A stretch of 64,000 bases of DNA from Chitinophaga rhizosphaerae (GTDB lineage: Bacteria; Bacteroidota; Bacteroidia; Chitinophagales; Chitinophagaceae), in assembly GCF_003958645.1 (NCBI RefSeq), contig NZ_RXLO01000013.1, positions 1 to 64,000 of the forward strand, in the 5' to 3' direction. Both the position numbers and the translations under genes were made by a program. The notes under the pieces were generated by a model that saw only the letters and a program-made list of their open reading frames with translations, searched no databases and was not told the origin of the DNA. Shown piece by piece: positions 33,292-41,741 of this stretch; position 1 is the stretch's first letter, and each line of letters starts with the position of its first letter.

Positions 33292-34218
33292 ATGGTCAAC
33301 AGCGAAACAGGAAAGTCGGGGCGATGGAAATCGTTCGTGTATGCGTTCAGGGAAGCGTTCCATGTATTACAGGTGAACGATCCCCTGCGGATGGCGGGTG
33401 CCACGGCGTTTTTCACGACGTTCGCGCTGCCTGCGATCCTCATCATCATTATCCAGGCGCTGCGCCTGCTGTTCGAGCCGCGGCTGATATCGCGGCAACT
33501 CTTCGGCGAGGTGCGGGAGGTGATCGGTCCGGAGGCGACGCACGAAGTGGTGGAAACGCTGCAGGCGTTCCGGGGGATTGCGCAGAACTGGCTGATCGCG
33601 GGGATAGGGTTCGTTTTCCTGTTGTTCGTGGCCACTACGCTGCTCAAGGTGATGACGAGCTCCGTGAACCAGCTGTGGAGCATCCGGCCGGTGGTCCGCG
33701 GCAATTTCAGGCGGATCATGGTGTCGCGGCTGAAAGGCGTGGCGCTCATCCTTTGCACGGGGGTATTGTTCGTGCTGGGGATCGTCGGCGATTCGGCTTC
33801 GGCCTTTATCGGCGAATACCTTGTGCGTTACTGGCCCGACGTGGGCATGTATTACAACAGCGCATTGCAATACCTGCTTTCCGTCCTCTCCGCCACCCTC
33901 TGGTTCGCGCTCGTGTTTTACCTGCTGCCGGATGGCCGGGTGAATGGGAAAGTGCTGCTGACAGGCGCTTTCGTGACCGCGATCCTCTTCAACGTCGGGA
34001 AGCTGGTGCTGCGCTGGATGCTGACGTACAGCAATATCAACAGCATTTACGGGGCGTCTGCCTCCACCGTATTATTGTTATTGTTTGTTTTCTACGTTTC
34101 ACTTATCTTTTACTACGGAGCTGCGTTTGCCAACGTTTGGGCGGATGCCATCGGCCGGCCCATCCAGCCCCGGAGATATGCCATCAAGTACCAGTTACAG
34201 GATGTACAGCCGGAGTAG
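33292..34218 (+). CDS. YihY/BrkB-family membrane protein
   Basis: 308 residues with about six membrane helices: a first one near residues 45-70 (FFTTFALPAILIIIIQAL) and a last pair ending SASTVLLLLFVFYVSLIFYYGAAFANVWAD. This is the YihY/BrkB signature of an inner-membrane protein of unknown function, once annotated as RNase BN. The in-frame ATG at 33250 overlaps a -7-like TAATTTCG (33255-33262), so MVNSETGKSGRWKS at 33292 is the more likely start. Confidence 0.9.
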   Translation: MVNSETGKSGRWKSFVYAFREAFHVLQVNDPLRMAGATAFFTTFALPAILIIIIQALRLLFEPRLISRQLFGEVREVIGPEATHEVVETLQAFRGIAQNWLIAGIGFVFLLFVATTLLKVMTSSVNQLWSIRPVVRGNFRRIMVSRLKGVALILCTGVLFVLGIVGDSASAFIGEYLVRYWPDVGMYYNSALQYLLSVLSATLWFALVFYLLPDGRVNGKVLLTGAFVTAILFNVGKLVLRWMLTYSNINSIYGASASTVLLLLFVFYVSLIFYYGAAFANVWADAIGRPIQPRRYAIKYQLQDVQPE

Positions 34219-34231
34219 CAGGAGGGCGACC

Positions 34232-34283
34232 TTGACGGTATGGATTTTCTTGTTTACTTTTACGGCTGAAATTTGTATACAAA
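34232..34283 (+). promoter_or_regulatory. Promoter and palindromic operator of the GntR gene
   Basis: TTG at 34232-34234 and TACTTTTAC at 34255-34263 fit the Bacteroidota TTG-N20-TAnnTTTG pattern. Directly after the predicted start lies a perfect 12-bp palindrome TTTGTATACAAA (34272-34283), seven bases before the ATG. TGTATACA-type sites are common operators of GntR/FCD repressors, so autorepression by the adjacent regulator is likely. Confidence 0.7.
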
Positions 34284-34290
34284 ATAGCCC

Positions 34291-34923
34291 ATGAAAACAG
34301 ATTCCTTAGCGAATAAAGTATATGTTGACCTCCGGCGTCAGATCCTATCCAACCAGCTCGTACCGGGTATGCGCCTGAAGGAAGACGAGTGGGCGCGCAA
34401 AACGGCGGTGAGCCGGATGGCGGTGCGGGAGGCGCTGACGCGCCTGTTGGGAGAAAACCTCGTTGTTTTCGGTGAAAAGGGTGGATATTTCGTGAAGTCG
34501 ATGACCCCGAACGATATCAAGGAGATCCGCGAGCTGCGGGAGCTCCTGGAACTGGGGGCGCTCCGCCTCCTGGCGCAAAAGCCCAACGCGGCTTTGCTGG
34601 ATACACTCGATAAAATCTGCGAAGACTTTACCGCCATGGTCGAAAAGGGATATCTCGGCGGTGCCTGCGATGCGGACATGAAGTTCCACGAAACCCTCAT
34701 CTCCGGGGCCTGTAACGCCAAGCTGATGGAGCTGTACCAATTCAGCAACATCCCGCTTTTCCATATGAAACTGGGCAAGATGCTGATGGATGACTATGCG
34801 CAAACGGACCGTGAGCACCGCCAGATCGTGAACGCCCTCCGCAAGCAAGACCTCAAGCTGGCACAATCCACGCTGGTGAAGCATCTCGAAAGAGGGGAGG
34901 AAACGGCTTTGGGGCTGATTTGA
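34291..34923 (+). CDS. GntR-family transcriptional regulator (FadR/FCD type)
   Basis: 210 residues. A winged-helix GntR domain (about 1-75: LANKVYVDLRRQILSNQLVPGMRLKEDEWARKTAVSRMAVREALTRL) is followed by an FCD ligand-binding domain (about 80-205), with metal-ligand-like residues in DADMKFHETLISGACN and DREHRQIVNAL. FCD regulators usually sense organic or sugar acids and repress their catabolic genes. It stands immediately upstream of the SusC/SusD acid-sugar island in the same orientation and is the natural candidate for the local regulator. Confidence 0.92.
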   Translation: MKTDSLANKVYVDLRRQILSNQLVPGMRLKEDEWARKTAVSRMAVREALTRLLGENLVVFGEKGGYFVKSMTPNDIKEIRELRELLELGALRLLAQKPNAALLDTLDKICEDFTAMVEKGYLGGACDADMKFHETLISGACNAKLMELYQFSNIPLFHMKLGKMLMDDYAQTDREHRQIVNALRKQDLKLAQSTLVKHLERGEETALGLI

Positions 34924-35111
34924 CAGATAGGCTTCCCGGCGAACGGGCCCTGTCAGATTCCCTCTATTGTGACAGGATAAATGCTGTCACGAAAAATCGT
35001 TTACATTTTATCAATAAAATTTGCTTACAGGATCGATGTAGCCCGAATTTTTCTTCCTTTTTATTTTTTTGTTTACGAAAGAAATTTATATTTGTAGACA
35101 TCGTTTAAAAT

Positions 35112-35127
35112 ACGTGTACGTACCCGG
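35112..35127 (+). promoter_or_regulatory. Palindromic operator copy 1 upstream of SusC
   Basis: ACGTGTACGTACCCGG, centred at 35119.5 on the CG of TACGTA. It lies just downstream of the predicted transcription start. Centres of successive copies are 62, 59 and 57 bp apart. Confidence 0.65.
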
Positions 35128-35176
35128 AACTTGTTTCGGGAGGAAAATTGCCGGGAAATCATGTTATGGATCAGCA

Positions 35177-35188
35177 GGTACGTACCGG
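35177..35188 (+). promoter_or_regulatory. Palindromic operator copy 2 upstream of SusC
   Basis: GGTACGTACCGG with a perfect 10-bp palindromic core (35177-35186), centred at 35181.5. Confidence 0.65.
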
Positions 35189-35232
35189 ATTTATTCGGAA
35201 AGGACATTCGCCAGGAAAACCACGTTCATATT

Positions 35233-35248
35233 ACGTGTACGTACCCGG
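35233..35248 (+). promoter_or_regulatory. Palindromic operator copy 3 upstream of SusC
   Basis: ACGTGTACGTACCCGG, identical over 16 bp to copy 1, centred at 35240.5. Confidence 0.65.
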
Positions 35249-35289
35249 AGCAAAAAAAGCGGAAAGCACCGGCATTGTTTGCAGTAGTT

Positions 35290-35305
35290 GCGTGTACGTA
35301 CCCGG
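35290..35305 (+). promoter_or_regulatory. Palindromic operator copy 4 upstream of SusC
   Basis: GCGTGTACGTACCCGG, differing from copies 1 and 3 only in the first base, centred at 35297.5. Confidence 0.65.
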
Positions 35306-35501
35306 CCTTGGCGGATCGATCAGGGGTTTAGCATTAGCCAACATTTGAATTTTTAAAATACCACATGAGAAACGCTGCTGTCGGGCGGACAGGGAAGGCT
35401 TTGCCCCCTTTTCTTCCCCGGCAGTCCGAGACCAGCTAAGACTTCGCGCAGTGGCGCGACGCATCATTTTTTAATCGCATCATTTTATTAACCAAAGCAT
35501 C

Positions 35502-38500
35502 ATGAAAGGAAGACACCTTTACCTCTTTGGGTTACTCGTCGCGCTCGCCGGCATCTGTTCCACCCGGCCCGCCTATGCCCAGGATGCCCACGAGATCAAA
35601 GGGATCGTGGTAGACAGCATCGGTCAAACGCCGCTTCCCGGCGTCACCATCGTCGTGAAAGGCACCAGCAATGGCGCCGCCACTGCCCCCACCGGCGAAT
35701 TCTCCATCCGCGCCGCCAGCAACGCCGTACTCGTGGTTTCCTACATCGGTTACGACAGGACCGAAGTGCCGGTAGGTGGTAGGACCAACATCCGCATCAC
35801 GCTTTCCCAAAGCAAAACCATGCTCAACGAAACCGTTGTGATCGGCTACGGCGCCATGAAAAAAAGTTCCGTGACCGCAGCCGTCACCAAAGTCGAAAAC
35901 ACCATTCTCGACCAGGTGCCCGCCGGCCGACCCGAAGCCGCCCTCGTTGGCCGCCTCGCCGGTGTGAACATCTCCCAAAACCGCGCCCAGCCCGGCCAGG
36001 CGCCCACCATCCGCATCCGCGGCGCCAGCTCCATCGACGCCGGCAACGAACCGCTCGTGGTGATCGACGGCGTACCCGGCGGCAACCTCGGCATGATCAA
36101 TATGAACGATGTTCAGTCGATCGAAGTACTGAAAGACGCATCCTCCGCCGCCATCTACGGCTCCCGCGCCGCCGGCGGTGTGATCATCGTGACCATGAAG
36201 AAAGGATCGGCCGGTAAAACCCGTTTCAACTTCAACGGTTTCGCCGGTATTTCCAAATCCCGCCTGCACGACGACTGGATGACCGGCCAGGAGTACTACG
36301 ACTACGCCGTGAAATTCCAGAACCGCGAATGGCGATGGGCCAATCCCAACGCCGATATCTCCATCCCGGTCTGGGGAGACGCCCGCCGCCCCGCCACCTA
36401 CCAGGTTAACCCCGTCCTGAACAATGGCGCCAACGTGATCTGGCAGGACGAAGTGATGCAGACCGCGCCCATGCAGAGCTACAACATCTCCGCAAGCGGC
36501 GGCACCGAAAAAATGACGTATTACGTTTCCGGTACGTATAAAGACGAGATCGGAACGATGAAAAATACCTGGTTCAAAAGCTATGGCGTGCGCGCCAATG
36601 TGGACGTGAAAGCCAGCAAAGCCGTTTCCATCGGCTTCATGCTGAACCCCTCTTACAGCAAGCGCCGCATGACAGACCGCGTGATGAGCGATTTCGCCAA
36701 GATCCCCAGCTTCGTGGAGGTGCAGCGGCCCGACGGCACCTATCCCCGCCCGAAAGATTACTGGGGCGGTCCGGTTTCCAGCCAAACGAGCCCTTCCGCG
36801 ATCCTCAACGGCACCTACAGCTATGGCGCCACCTTCTCCAATGTGGGCGAAGCATACCTGAAAGTAGACCTGGCGAAAGGGCTTTCCCTCCGCTCGTCTG
36901 TAGGTTCCACCATCGCCTACAACAATTCCGATTTCTTCCAGACCAGCTATGCACTGTCCAACTTCCAGAATAACGGTAACGACATCAGCACCTCCAACAT
37001 CAACATGCTGAACGAAAACGTACTGAGCTACAACACTTCGTTCCGCGGCGGGCACGACCTGTCGGCCATCGCCGGCGCGTCTTACCAGAAAAACCGTTCC
37101 AAAGGTTCGTACATGTACGCCGTACCGAATTCTTTCGTGAACGAAACGATCCACACGCTCAACAACGCTGTAATCGACCCAACCAAATCGTATACCGCGA
37201 ACTCCGCCTGGGGCCTCGTTTCCTACTTCAGCCGCGTGCATTATGGCTACAAGGAAAAATACCTCCTGTCTGCATCCATCCGTACAGACGGCAGTTCCCG
37301 CTTCGGCGCCAACAACAAATGGGGCTACTTCCCCTCGGCTTCCGTGGCATGGCGCATCAAACAGGAAGATTTCATGAAAGACCTGCACGTTGTGAGCGAC
37401 CTGAAAGTGCGCGGCAGCTGGGGCATCACCGGTAACTTCAACATCGGCGACTTCCAGTACCTCGGCCAGATCAAGGACGCCATCTATTCGCCCAACAACA
37501 CCCCGATCAAGGGCCAGGCGCAATCCAACTTCGAAAACAACGACCTGGGCTGGGAGAAAACCAGGGGCTGGGACGTGGGTATCGAGATCGGCCTGTTGAA
37601 AAACCGTATCCAGATCGTGGCCGATTATTATAGCAAACGTACCTACGACCTGCTATACCAGGTAACCGTACCCGCCAGCACCGGCTTCGTGAGCGGCCTG
37701 AGCAACATCGGGGACGTGAGCAACAGGGGGTTCGAAATCGAACTGACGACCAGGAACATCCTGCAACCGGACTTCACCTGGCAAACGAACTTCAACCTGG
37801 CGATGAACAAGAACCGGGTAGAAGACCTGGGCGGCGTGAAAGAGCGCATCTCTACCGACGGCACCACGCAGATGTCGTGGATACTGCGGGTGGGGGAGCC
37901 GATGTTCTCCTACTATGGCTACCGCACCATCGGCGTGTTTAACGACGCCGCTTCGCTCGGCAAATATCCTTCGCTGGCGGGCACCAAACCCGGTAACCCG
38001 ATTTTTGAAGACACCAACGGCGATGGTTTTATCACGCCGGCCGACAAGCAACTGCTCGGCAACTTCCAGCCCAAAGCCATCCTCGGCATGGTGAACAATT
38101 TCACGTATAGGAACTTCGATCTGAGCATCGCCATGCAGGCTTCCCTCGGCGCCAAAATGTTCACGTACGAAAACCAGTTCTACCAGGGCGCGCTGCTCGG
38201 TGCCATGCGCCGCTCCATCGTGGCCAACCAGTGGTGGTCTGATTCTGAAACCGGCGACGGCAGAATGCCCGGCTCCGCGCTCAGCACGCTTACCCGCCAG
38301 TCTGGTTCCGACATCTATATCGAAGACGCGAGCTTCCTGGCCGTTCGCAACATCAACCTGGGTTACACCCTGCCCGATGCTGCGTTCAAACGCCTCGGCA
38401 TCAATTCGTTCCGCGCTTATCTTTCCGCCGGCAATCCTTTCATCTTCACGAAAAAAGGATTCCATGGTTATAATCCTGAAGGCAGCACCCTCGGTGAAAT

Positions 38501-38588
38501 CGGCGGCGTGAACAGTCGTCCCGGTTATAACTCCGGTTCCGAGCCTATCAGCCGTGTGTACGCCATTGGTTTCAACTTTAACTTCTAA
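35502..38588 (+). CDS. SusC/RagA-family TonB-linked outer membrane transporter
   Basis: 1028 residues. A signal peptide (ends TRPAYAQ) is followed by a carboxypeptidase-regulatory domain (about 30-110), a TonB-box/SusC motif (NETVVIGYGAMKKSSVTAAV, about 112-131), a plug domain with DVQSIEVLKDASSAAIYGSRAAGGVIIVTMKKG, and a 22-strand barrel to an aromatic C-terminus (AIGFNFNF). With the SusD lipoprotein 11 bp downstream it forms a nutrient-uptake pair that imports a specific oligomer or conjugate through the outer membrane. The following catabolic genes suggest an acid-sugar or aminated sugar derivative, which is inference. Confidence 0.97.
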   Translation: MKGRHLYLFGLLVALAGICSTRPAYAQDAHEIKGIVVDSIGQTPLPGVTIVVKGTSNGAATAPTGEFSIRAASNAVLVVSYIGYDRTEVPVGGRTNIRITLSQSKTMLNETVVIGYGAMKKSSVTAAVTKVENTILDQVPAGRPEAALVGRLAGVNISQNRAQPGQAPTIRIRGASSIDAGNEPLVVIDGVPGGNLGMINMNDVQSIEVLKDASSAAIYGSRAAGGVIIVTMKKGSAGKTRFNFNGFAGISKSRLHDDWMTGQEYYDYAVKFQNREWRWANPNADISIPVWGDARRPATYQVNPVLNNGANVIWQDEVMQTAPMQSYNISASGGTEKMTYYVSGTYKDEIGTMKNTWFKSYGVRANVDVKASKAVSIGFMLNPSYSKRRMTDRVMSDFAKIPSFVEVQRPDGTYPRPKDYWGGPVSSQTSPSAILNGTYSYGATFSNVGEAYLKVDLAKGLSLRSSVGSTIAYNNSDFFQTSYALSNFQNNGNDISTSNINMLNENVLSYNTSFRGGHDLSAIAGASYQKNRSKGSYMYAVPNSFVNETIHTLNNAVIDPTKSYTANSAWGLVSYFSRVHYGYKEKYLLSASIRTDGSSRFGANNKWGYFPSASVAWRIKQEDFMKDLHVVSDLKVRGSWGITGNFNIGDFQYLGQIKDAIYSPNNTPIKGQAQSNFENNDLGWEKTRGWDVGIEIGLLKNRIQIVADYYSKRTYDLLYQVTVPASTGFVSGLSNIGDVSNRGFEIELTTRNILQPDFTWQTNFNLAMNKNRVEDLGGVKERISTDGTTQMSWILRVGEPMFSYYGYRTIGVFNDAASLGKYPSLAGTKPGNPIFEDTNGDGFITPADKQLLGNFQPKAILGMVNNFTYRNFDLSIAMQASLGAKMFTYENQFYQGALLGAMRRSIVANQWWSDSETGDGRMPGSALSTLTRQSGSDIYIEDASFLAVRNINLGYTLPDAAFKRLGINSFRAYLSAGNPFIFTKKGFHGYNPEGSTLGEIGGVNSRPGYNSGSEPISRVYAIGFNFNF

Positions 38589-38599
38589 TCGCAATCAGT

Positions 38600-40078
38600 A
38601 TGAAAAGAATATTTTTCTCCCTGCAGGCACTCGCAATTCTCATCGGCGCAGCCGGTTGTCATGATGCGCTGCTGAACATGAAACCGGAGTCCATACTGAC
38701 GACTACCAATTACTTCAGGTCATCCTCCGAAATGAATAAAGCCGTGATCGGCATCTACAGCAACCTCCAGGCGCGCCGGATGACCGATTACATTATCATG
38801 GACGCCCCGTCAGACAACCTCTACATGTCTACCAACACGCCCATCGCGGGAGCGGTAGATCTCGACGGACTGACGATGAATACCGAGAACAACGTGCTTG
38901 GCAACTTCTGGGAATCCAACTACGCCGGCATTTACCGCGCCAACCAGGTGTTGCTGAACATCGACAAGCCGAAGGACTACGCCGGCAATGCGAAGAACCA
39001 GTACATCGGCGAGGCTAAATTCCTCCGTGCATTGCTGTATTTCGACATGGTGCGCACTTTCGGCGGCGTGCCGCTGGTCACGGCGCAGGTTTCCATCGAG
39101 GAAGCCCGCGCCCAGCGCCGCGCTTCGGTGGATGAAGTGTACAACCTTATCATCGCCGATTTGAAAGACGCGGTGGAAAAACTGCCGCCGGCAGCGAACA
39201 TGGAAAAGGGCAGAACGTCGAAAGGCGCGGCCACGGCCCTGCTCGGTAAAGTGTATATCTACCGGAAAGATTATAACAACGCAAAAGAAGTGTTGAATAA
39301 AGCGGTGAACGATTTCGGGTACAACCTTGTGCCAAACTTCGCCACCCTGTGGGACCCGGCAACGGAAGACAACAGCGAAACCGTTTTCGCGGTGAAGTAT
39401 GTGGAAAGCGTGAACGGGCAAACCCTGTCTACCGCGTTCATCCCCAACGGCGGTGTCTACGGCATCGTGGAACGTGGCGTGGAAACGGCGCTGCCTTCAT
39501 GGAGCCTCAACAAGCGCTACGTAGCCGGCGATACCCGTAAGGCCAAAACAATTACCGACTGGCTGGTAACGCCTACCGCGCCCAACGATCCGCCGACTTT
39601 TTATCCCTACGTCAGCAAATACGCCAACAAGCACCTGTACAATACTTCCGGCCTCGATCTGCCGGTGATGCGCTTCGCGGAAGTGTTGCTCCTGCAATCG
39701 GAGGCGTTGTATCATTCCGGTGATAAGGGAGGTGCGCTCACGGCGCTGAACCGCGTTCGCGAAAGAGCGTTCGCCGGAACGAGCCACAATTATACCGCCA
39801 CGGATATCGCGAACGCCAACGACTTCCTCGATAAACTGCTGCTGGAACGCCAGCTGGAACTCGCTTTCGAGGGAGACCGCTGGTACGACCTCGTGCGCAC
39901 CGGCAAGTACCTCACCGTAATGACCCAGGAAGAGCGCCTGTACGTACCCGCCAACAACGCGGCCGAAACGGTGACCCTCAGCCCGCAGTCGTACATGACG
40001 GTATTCCCCATCCCGCAGCGCCAGGCAGATCAATACGATCCCGGTGTGATGGATCAGAACGAAGGATATAAAAAATAG
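38600..40078 (+). CDS. SusD/RagB-family nutrient-binding lipoprotein
   Basis: 492 residues. The lipobox GAAGC has its Cys at 20. A TPR-rich SusD fold is visible in IYRANQVLLNIDKP, NQYIGEAKFLRALLYFDMVRTFGGVPLVT, YNLIIADLKDAVEKLPPA, SKGAATALLGKVYIYRKDYNNA, MRFAEVLLLQSEALYHSGDKGGALTALNRVRERA, and LLLERQLELAFEGDRWYDLVRTG. It caps the SusC barrel and binds the ligand at the cell surface. It is co-transcribed with susC and ends before a strong terminator. Confidence 0.97.
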   Translation: MKRIFFSLQALAILIGAAGCHDALLNMKPESILTTTNYFRSSSEMNKAVIGIYSNLQARRMTDYIIMDAPSDNLYMSTNTPIAGAVDLDGLTMNTENNVLGNFWESNYAGIYRANQVLLNIDKPKDYAGNAKNQYIGEAKFLRALLYFDMVRTFGGVPLVTAQVSIEEARAQRRASVDEVYNLIIADLKDAVEKLPPAANMEKGRTSKGAATALLGKVYIYRKDYNNAKEVLNKAVNDFGYNLVPNFATLWDPATEDNSETVFAVKYVESVNGQTLSTAFIPNGGVYGIVERGVETALPSWSLNKRYVAGDTRKAKTITDWLVTPTAPNDPPTFYPYVSKYANKHLYNTSGLDLPVMRFAEVLLLQSEALYHSGDKGGALTALNRVRERAFAGTSHNYTATDIANANDFLDKLLLERQLELAFEGDRWYDLVRTGKYLTVMTQEERLYVPANNAAETVTLSPQSYMTVFPIPQRQADQYDPGVMDQNEGYKK

Positions 40079-40230
40079 CGTAGATGAAAGACAGGTTCAC
40101 TTTCGCGGAGGGTTGTACGGAAACGACGCAGCGGTGGCTTGCGGAAGTGAGCATTTGCTCCTGTGGCAGCGCAGGAGAAGATGAAAGGTACGATAGCAGT
40201 GCTGCTCAGGCAGCCATGGAGAAAGTGGGG

Positions 40231-40272
40231 ATGACCAAAGGCCGGGAGGAATGCCTCCCGGCTGGTCATTTT
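40231..40272 (+). terminator. Terminator of the susCD unit
   Basis: A long stem: ATGACCA (40231-40237) with TGGTCAT (40263-40269), and inside it GCCGGGAGG (40241-40249) with CCTCCCGGC (40254-40262), followed by TTTC. Confidence 0.8.
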
Positions 40273-40326
40273 CAAACGGGCGCACCATATAAGCGTCTTT
40301 TTTTGAATGTACAGGACGCGCCGACC

Positions 40327-40334
40327 GTACGTAC
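40327..40334 (+). promoter_or_regulatory. Possible GTACGTAC operator before the catabolic operon
   Basis: GTACGTAC, 85 bp before the aminotransferase-like gene. Flanks (CC left, TG right) do not match the consensus of the susC copies, so it is weaker. Confidence 0.35.
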
Positions 40335-40418
40335 TGTGTGCAACGATCGCCGGGGCGGAATGGAAGCCCGCGGCGCAACGATGGAAAAAGTCTTTTTTAG
40401 AATATAACCGTACAGTTT

Positions 40419-41741
40419 ATGAATGCATGGCCCAAATCATCCGCATTATTACAGGAGAATGAAAAATGGATTCCCGGCGGCGTGGTATCGCTGAACCGCA
40501 AATCCGAACCTAACATTTGCTTCGTGAAAGGCAAAGGCAGCCGGGTCTGGGACCTCGAAGGCAACGAGTACATCGATTACCAGGCGGGCTTCGCCGCCGC
40601 GTTCCTCGGTCATAACGATGCCGATGTGAACAGGGCCGTAGCCGCCGCCCTGAACGCCGATTCGCTCCTCATGAGCGCCGGCCCCACCAACCTGGAAGGT
40701 ATTTTCGCCGGGCTGTTCGTGAAGCACGTGCCCTCGGCAGACAGCGTCCAGATCACCACTACCGGCTCCGAAGCCACCTATCACGCCATCCGCATCGCCC
40801 GCGCCGTTACCGGCAAAGACCATGTGATCGTGATGCAGGGCGGCTACAACGGCTGGCATAACGACGTGGCCTGCAACGTGATCAGCGCCCTGTCAGACAT
40901 CGGCGCCCGCGTGAGCCCGGGAGAATACCCGATAGATCCGCTGTCGGCCGGCATCCCCGCCAGCCACCAGGCCCTCGTGCATGTAGTGAACTACAACGAT
41001 ATCGATTCCATTCAATACGTGCTCAAACGTTACCCGGTAGCCTGCGTCATCATGGAGCCCATCCTCCAGAACGTCGGCATTCTCAAACCGGAAGACGGGT
41101 ACCTTCAGGCCATCCGCGTCCTCGCCGACAAAGAAGGTTTCCTCCTTATCTTCGACGAAGTGAAAACCGGGTTCCGGCACGCGATCGGCGGGTATCAGTC
41201 CATCTGCGGCGTTACGCCCGACCTCAGTTCTTTCGGCAAGGCCGTGGCCAACGGTTACCCCATGGGCGTGATCGCCGGGAAAAAGCAGTACATGGATTAT
41301 TTCATCCATCCGGAGAAAAAGAAAAGAGTGCTCATCGCCGGTACTTACAACGCACATCCGCTCACAACCGCAGCCGCCATCGCCACGGTTGAAAAACTGG
41401 CAGATCCGAAAGCGGATGTGTACGGACATGTGGAAAGGCTCGGCGCTATGCTGGAAAAAGGATTGAACGGTATTTTCTCGGAAAAGGGCCGTCCGTTTTA
41501 CGTGGCGCGCCAGGGCTCGGCGTACTGCGTGTATTTCATGGACCATGTGCCCGTGGATTTTCACGACATCGCTACCAGCCATGATTTCGCGTTCGACAAA
41601 CTGTATCGTGAAAAGCTGATCGGTGAAGGGATTTTCAATTTCCCCACACCCATCAAACAGGGCAGTATTTCTTACGCGCACACCGAAGCGGACATTGCGG
41701 AAACATTGGAAAAAACACAAAAAATCGTTGCGGCCATATGA
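40419..41741 (+). CDS. Class-III PLP aminotransferase/aminomutase-like enzyme
   Basis: 440 residues, fold type I, closest in style to glutamate-1-semialdehyde 2,1-aminomutase and related class-III aminotransferases. Seen are VWDLEGNEYIDYQAGFAAAFLGHN, TTTGSEATYHAIRIARAVTGKDHVIVMQGGYNGWH, FLLIFDEVKTGFRH (PLP-ring Asp246), and SSFGKAVANGYPMGVIAG with the Schiff-base Lys274. HemL itself is usually encoded with tetrapyrrole genes. Here the enzyme opens a catabolic operon, so transamination or amino-group migration on a sugar-acid-like compound is more likely. It overlaps the next gene by 4 bp. Confidence 0.9.
   Translation: MNAWPKSSALLQENEKWIPGGVVSLNRKSEPNICFVKGKGSRVWDLEGNEYIDYQAGFAAAFLGHNDADVNRAVAAALNADSLLMSAGPTNLEGIFAGLFVKHVPSADSVQITTTGSEATYHAIRIARAVTGKDHVIVMQGGYNGWHNDVACNVISALSDIGARVSPGEYPIDPLSAGIPASHQALVHVVNYNDIDSIQYVLKRYPVACVIMEPILQNVGILKPEDGYLQAIRVLADKEGFLLIFDEVKTGFRHAIGGYQSICGVTPDLSSFGKAVANGYPMGVIAGKKQYMDYFIHPEKKKRVLIAGTYNAHPLTTAAAIATVEKLADPKADVYGHVERLGAMLEKGLNGIFSEKGRPFYVARQGSAYCVYFMDHVPVDFHDIATSHDFAFDKLYREKLIGEGIFNFPTPIKQGSISYAHTEADIAETLEKTQKIVAAI

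Larger units (their letters stand above)
34924..35501 (+). promoter_or_regulatory. 579-bp control region upstream of SusC
   Basis: No gene is supported. A -7 box TATATTTG lies at 35087-35094. It is followed by four GTACGTAC-centred palindromes at 35112, 35177, 35233 and 35290. A further ~200 bp includes a small hairpin CGCGC-AGTG-GCGCG (35445-35458) followed by a T6 run at 35467-35472, possibly an attenuator. If the -7 box is the susC promoter, the message has a leader of about 400 nt. Confidence 0.6.
40079..40418 (+). other. 340-bp intergenic region between susD and the catabolic operon
   Basis: It holds the susCD terminator (40231-40272) and a GTACGTAC palindrome at 40327-40334. A frame open from 40084 to 40407 runs straight through the terminator stem and has no family resemblance, so I do not call it a gene. 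Confidence 0.55.

Noticed and set aside
35531..37523. Very long minus-strand frame opposite susC
   Set aside because: Gly/Val/His-rich shadow of the GC-rich susC gene.
39940..39950. GTACGTACCC core inside susD
   Set aside because: It encodes the in-frame residues LYVP of a normal SusD protein. It could be coincidence, so I did not list it as an operator.
40084..40407. 107-codon plus-strand frame between susD and the PLP enzyme
   Set aside because: It runs through the perfect terminator stem at 40231-40269 and matches no family.
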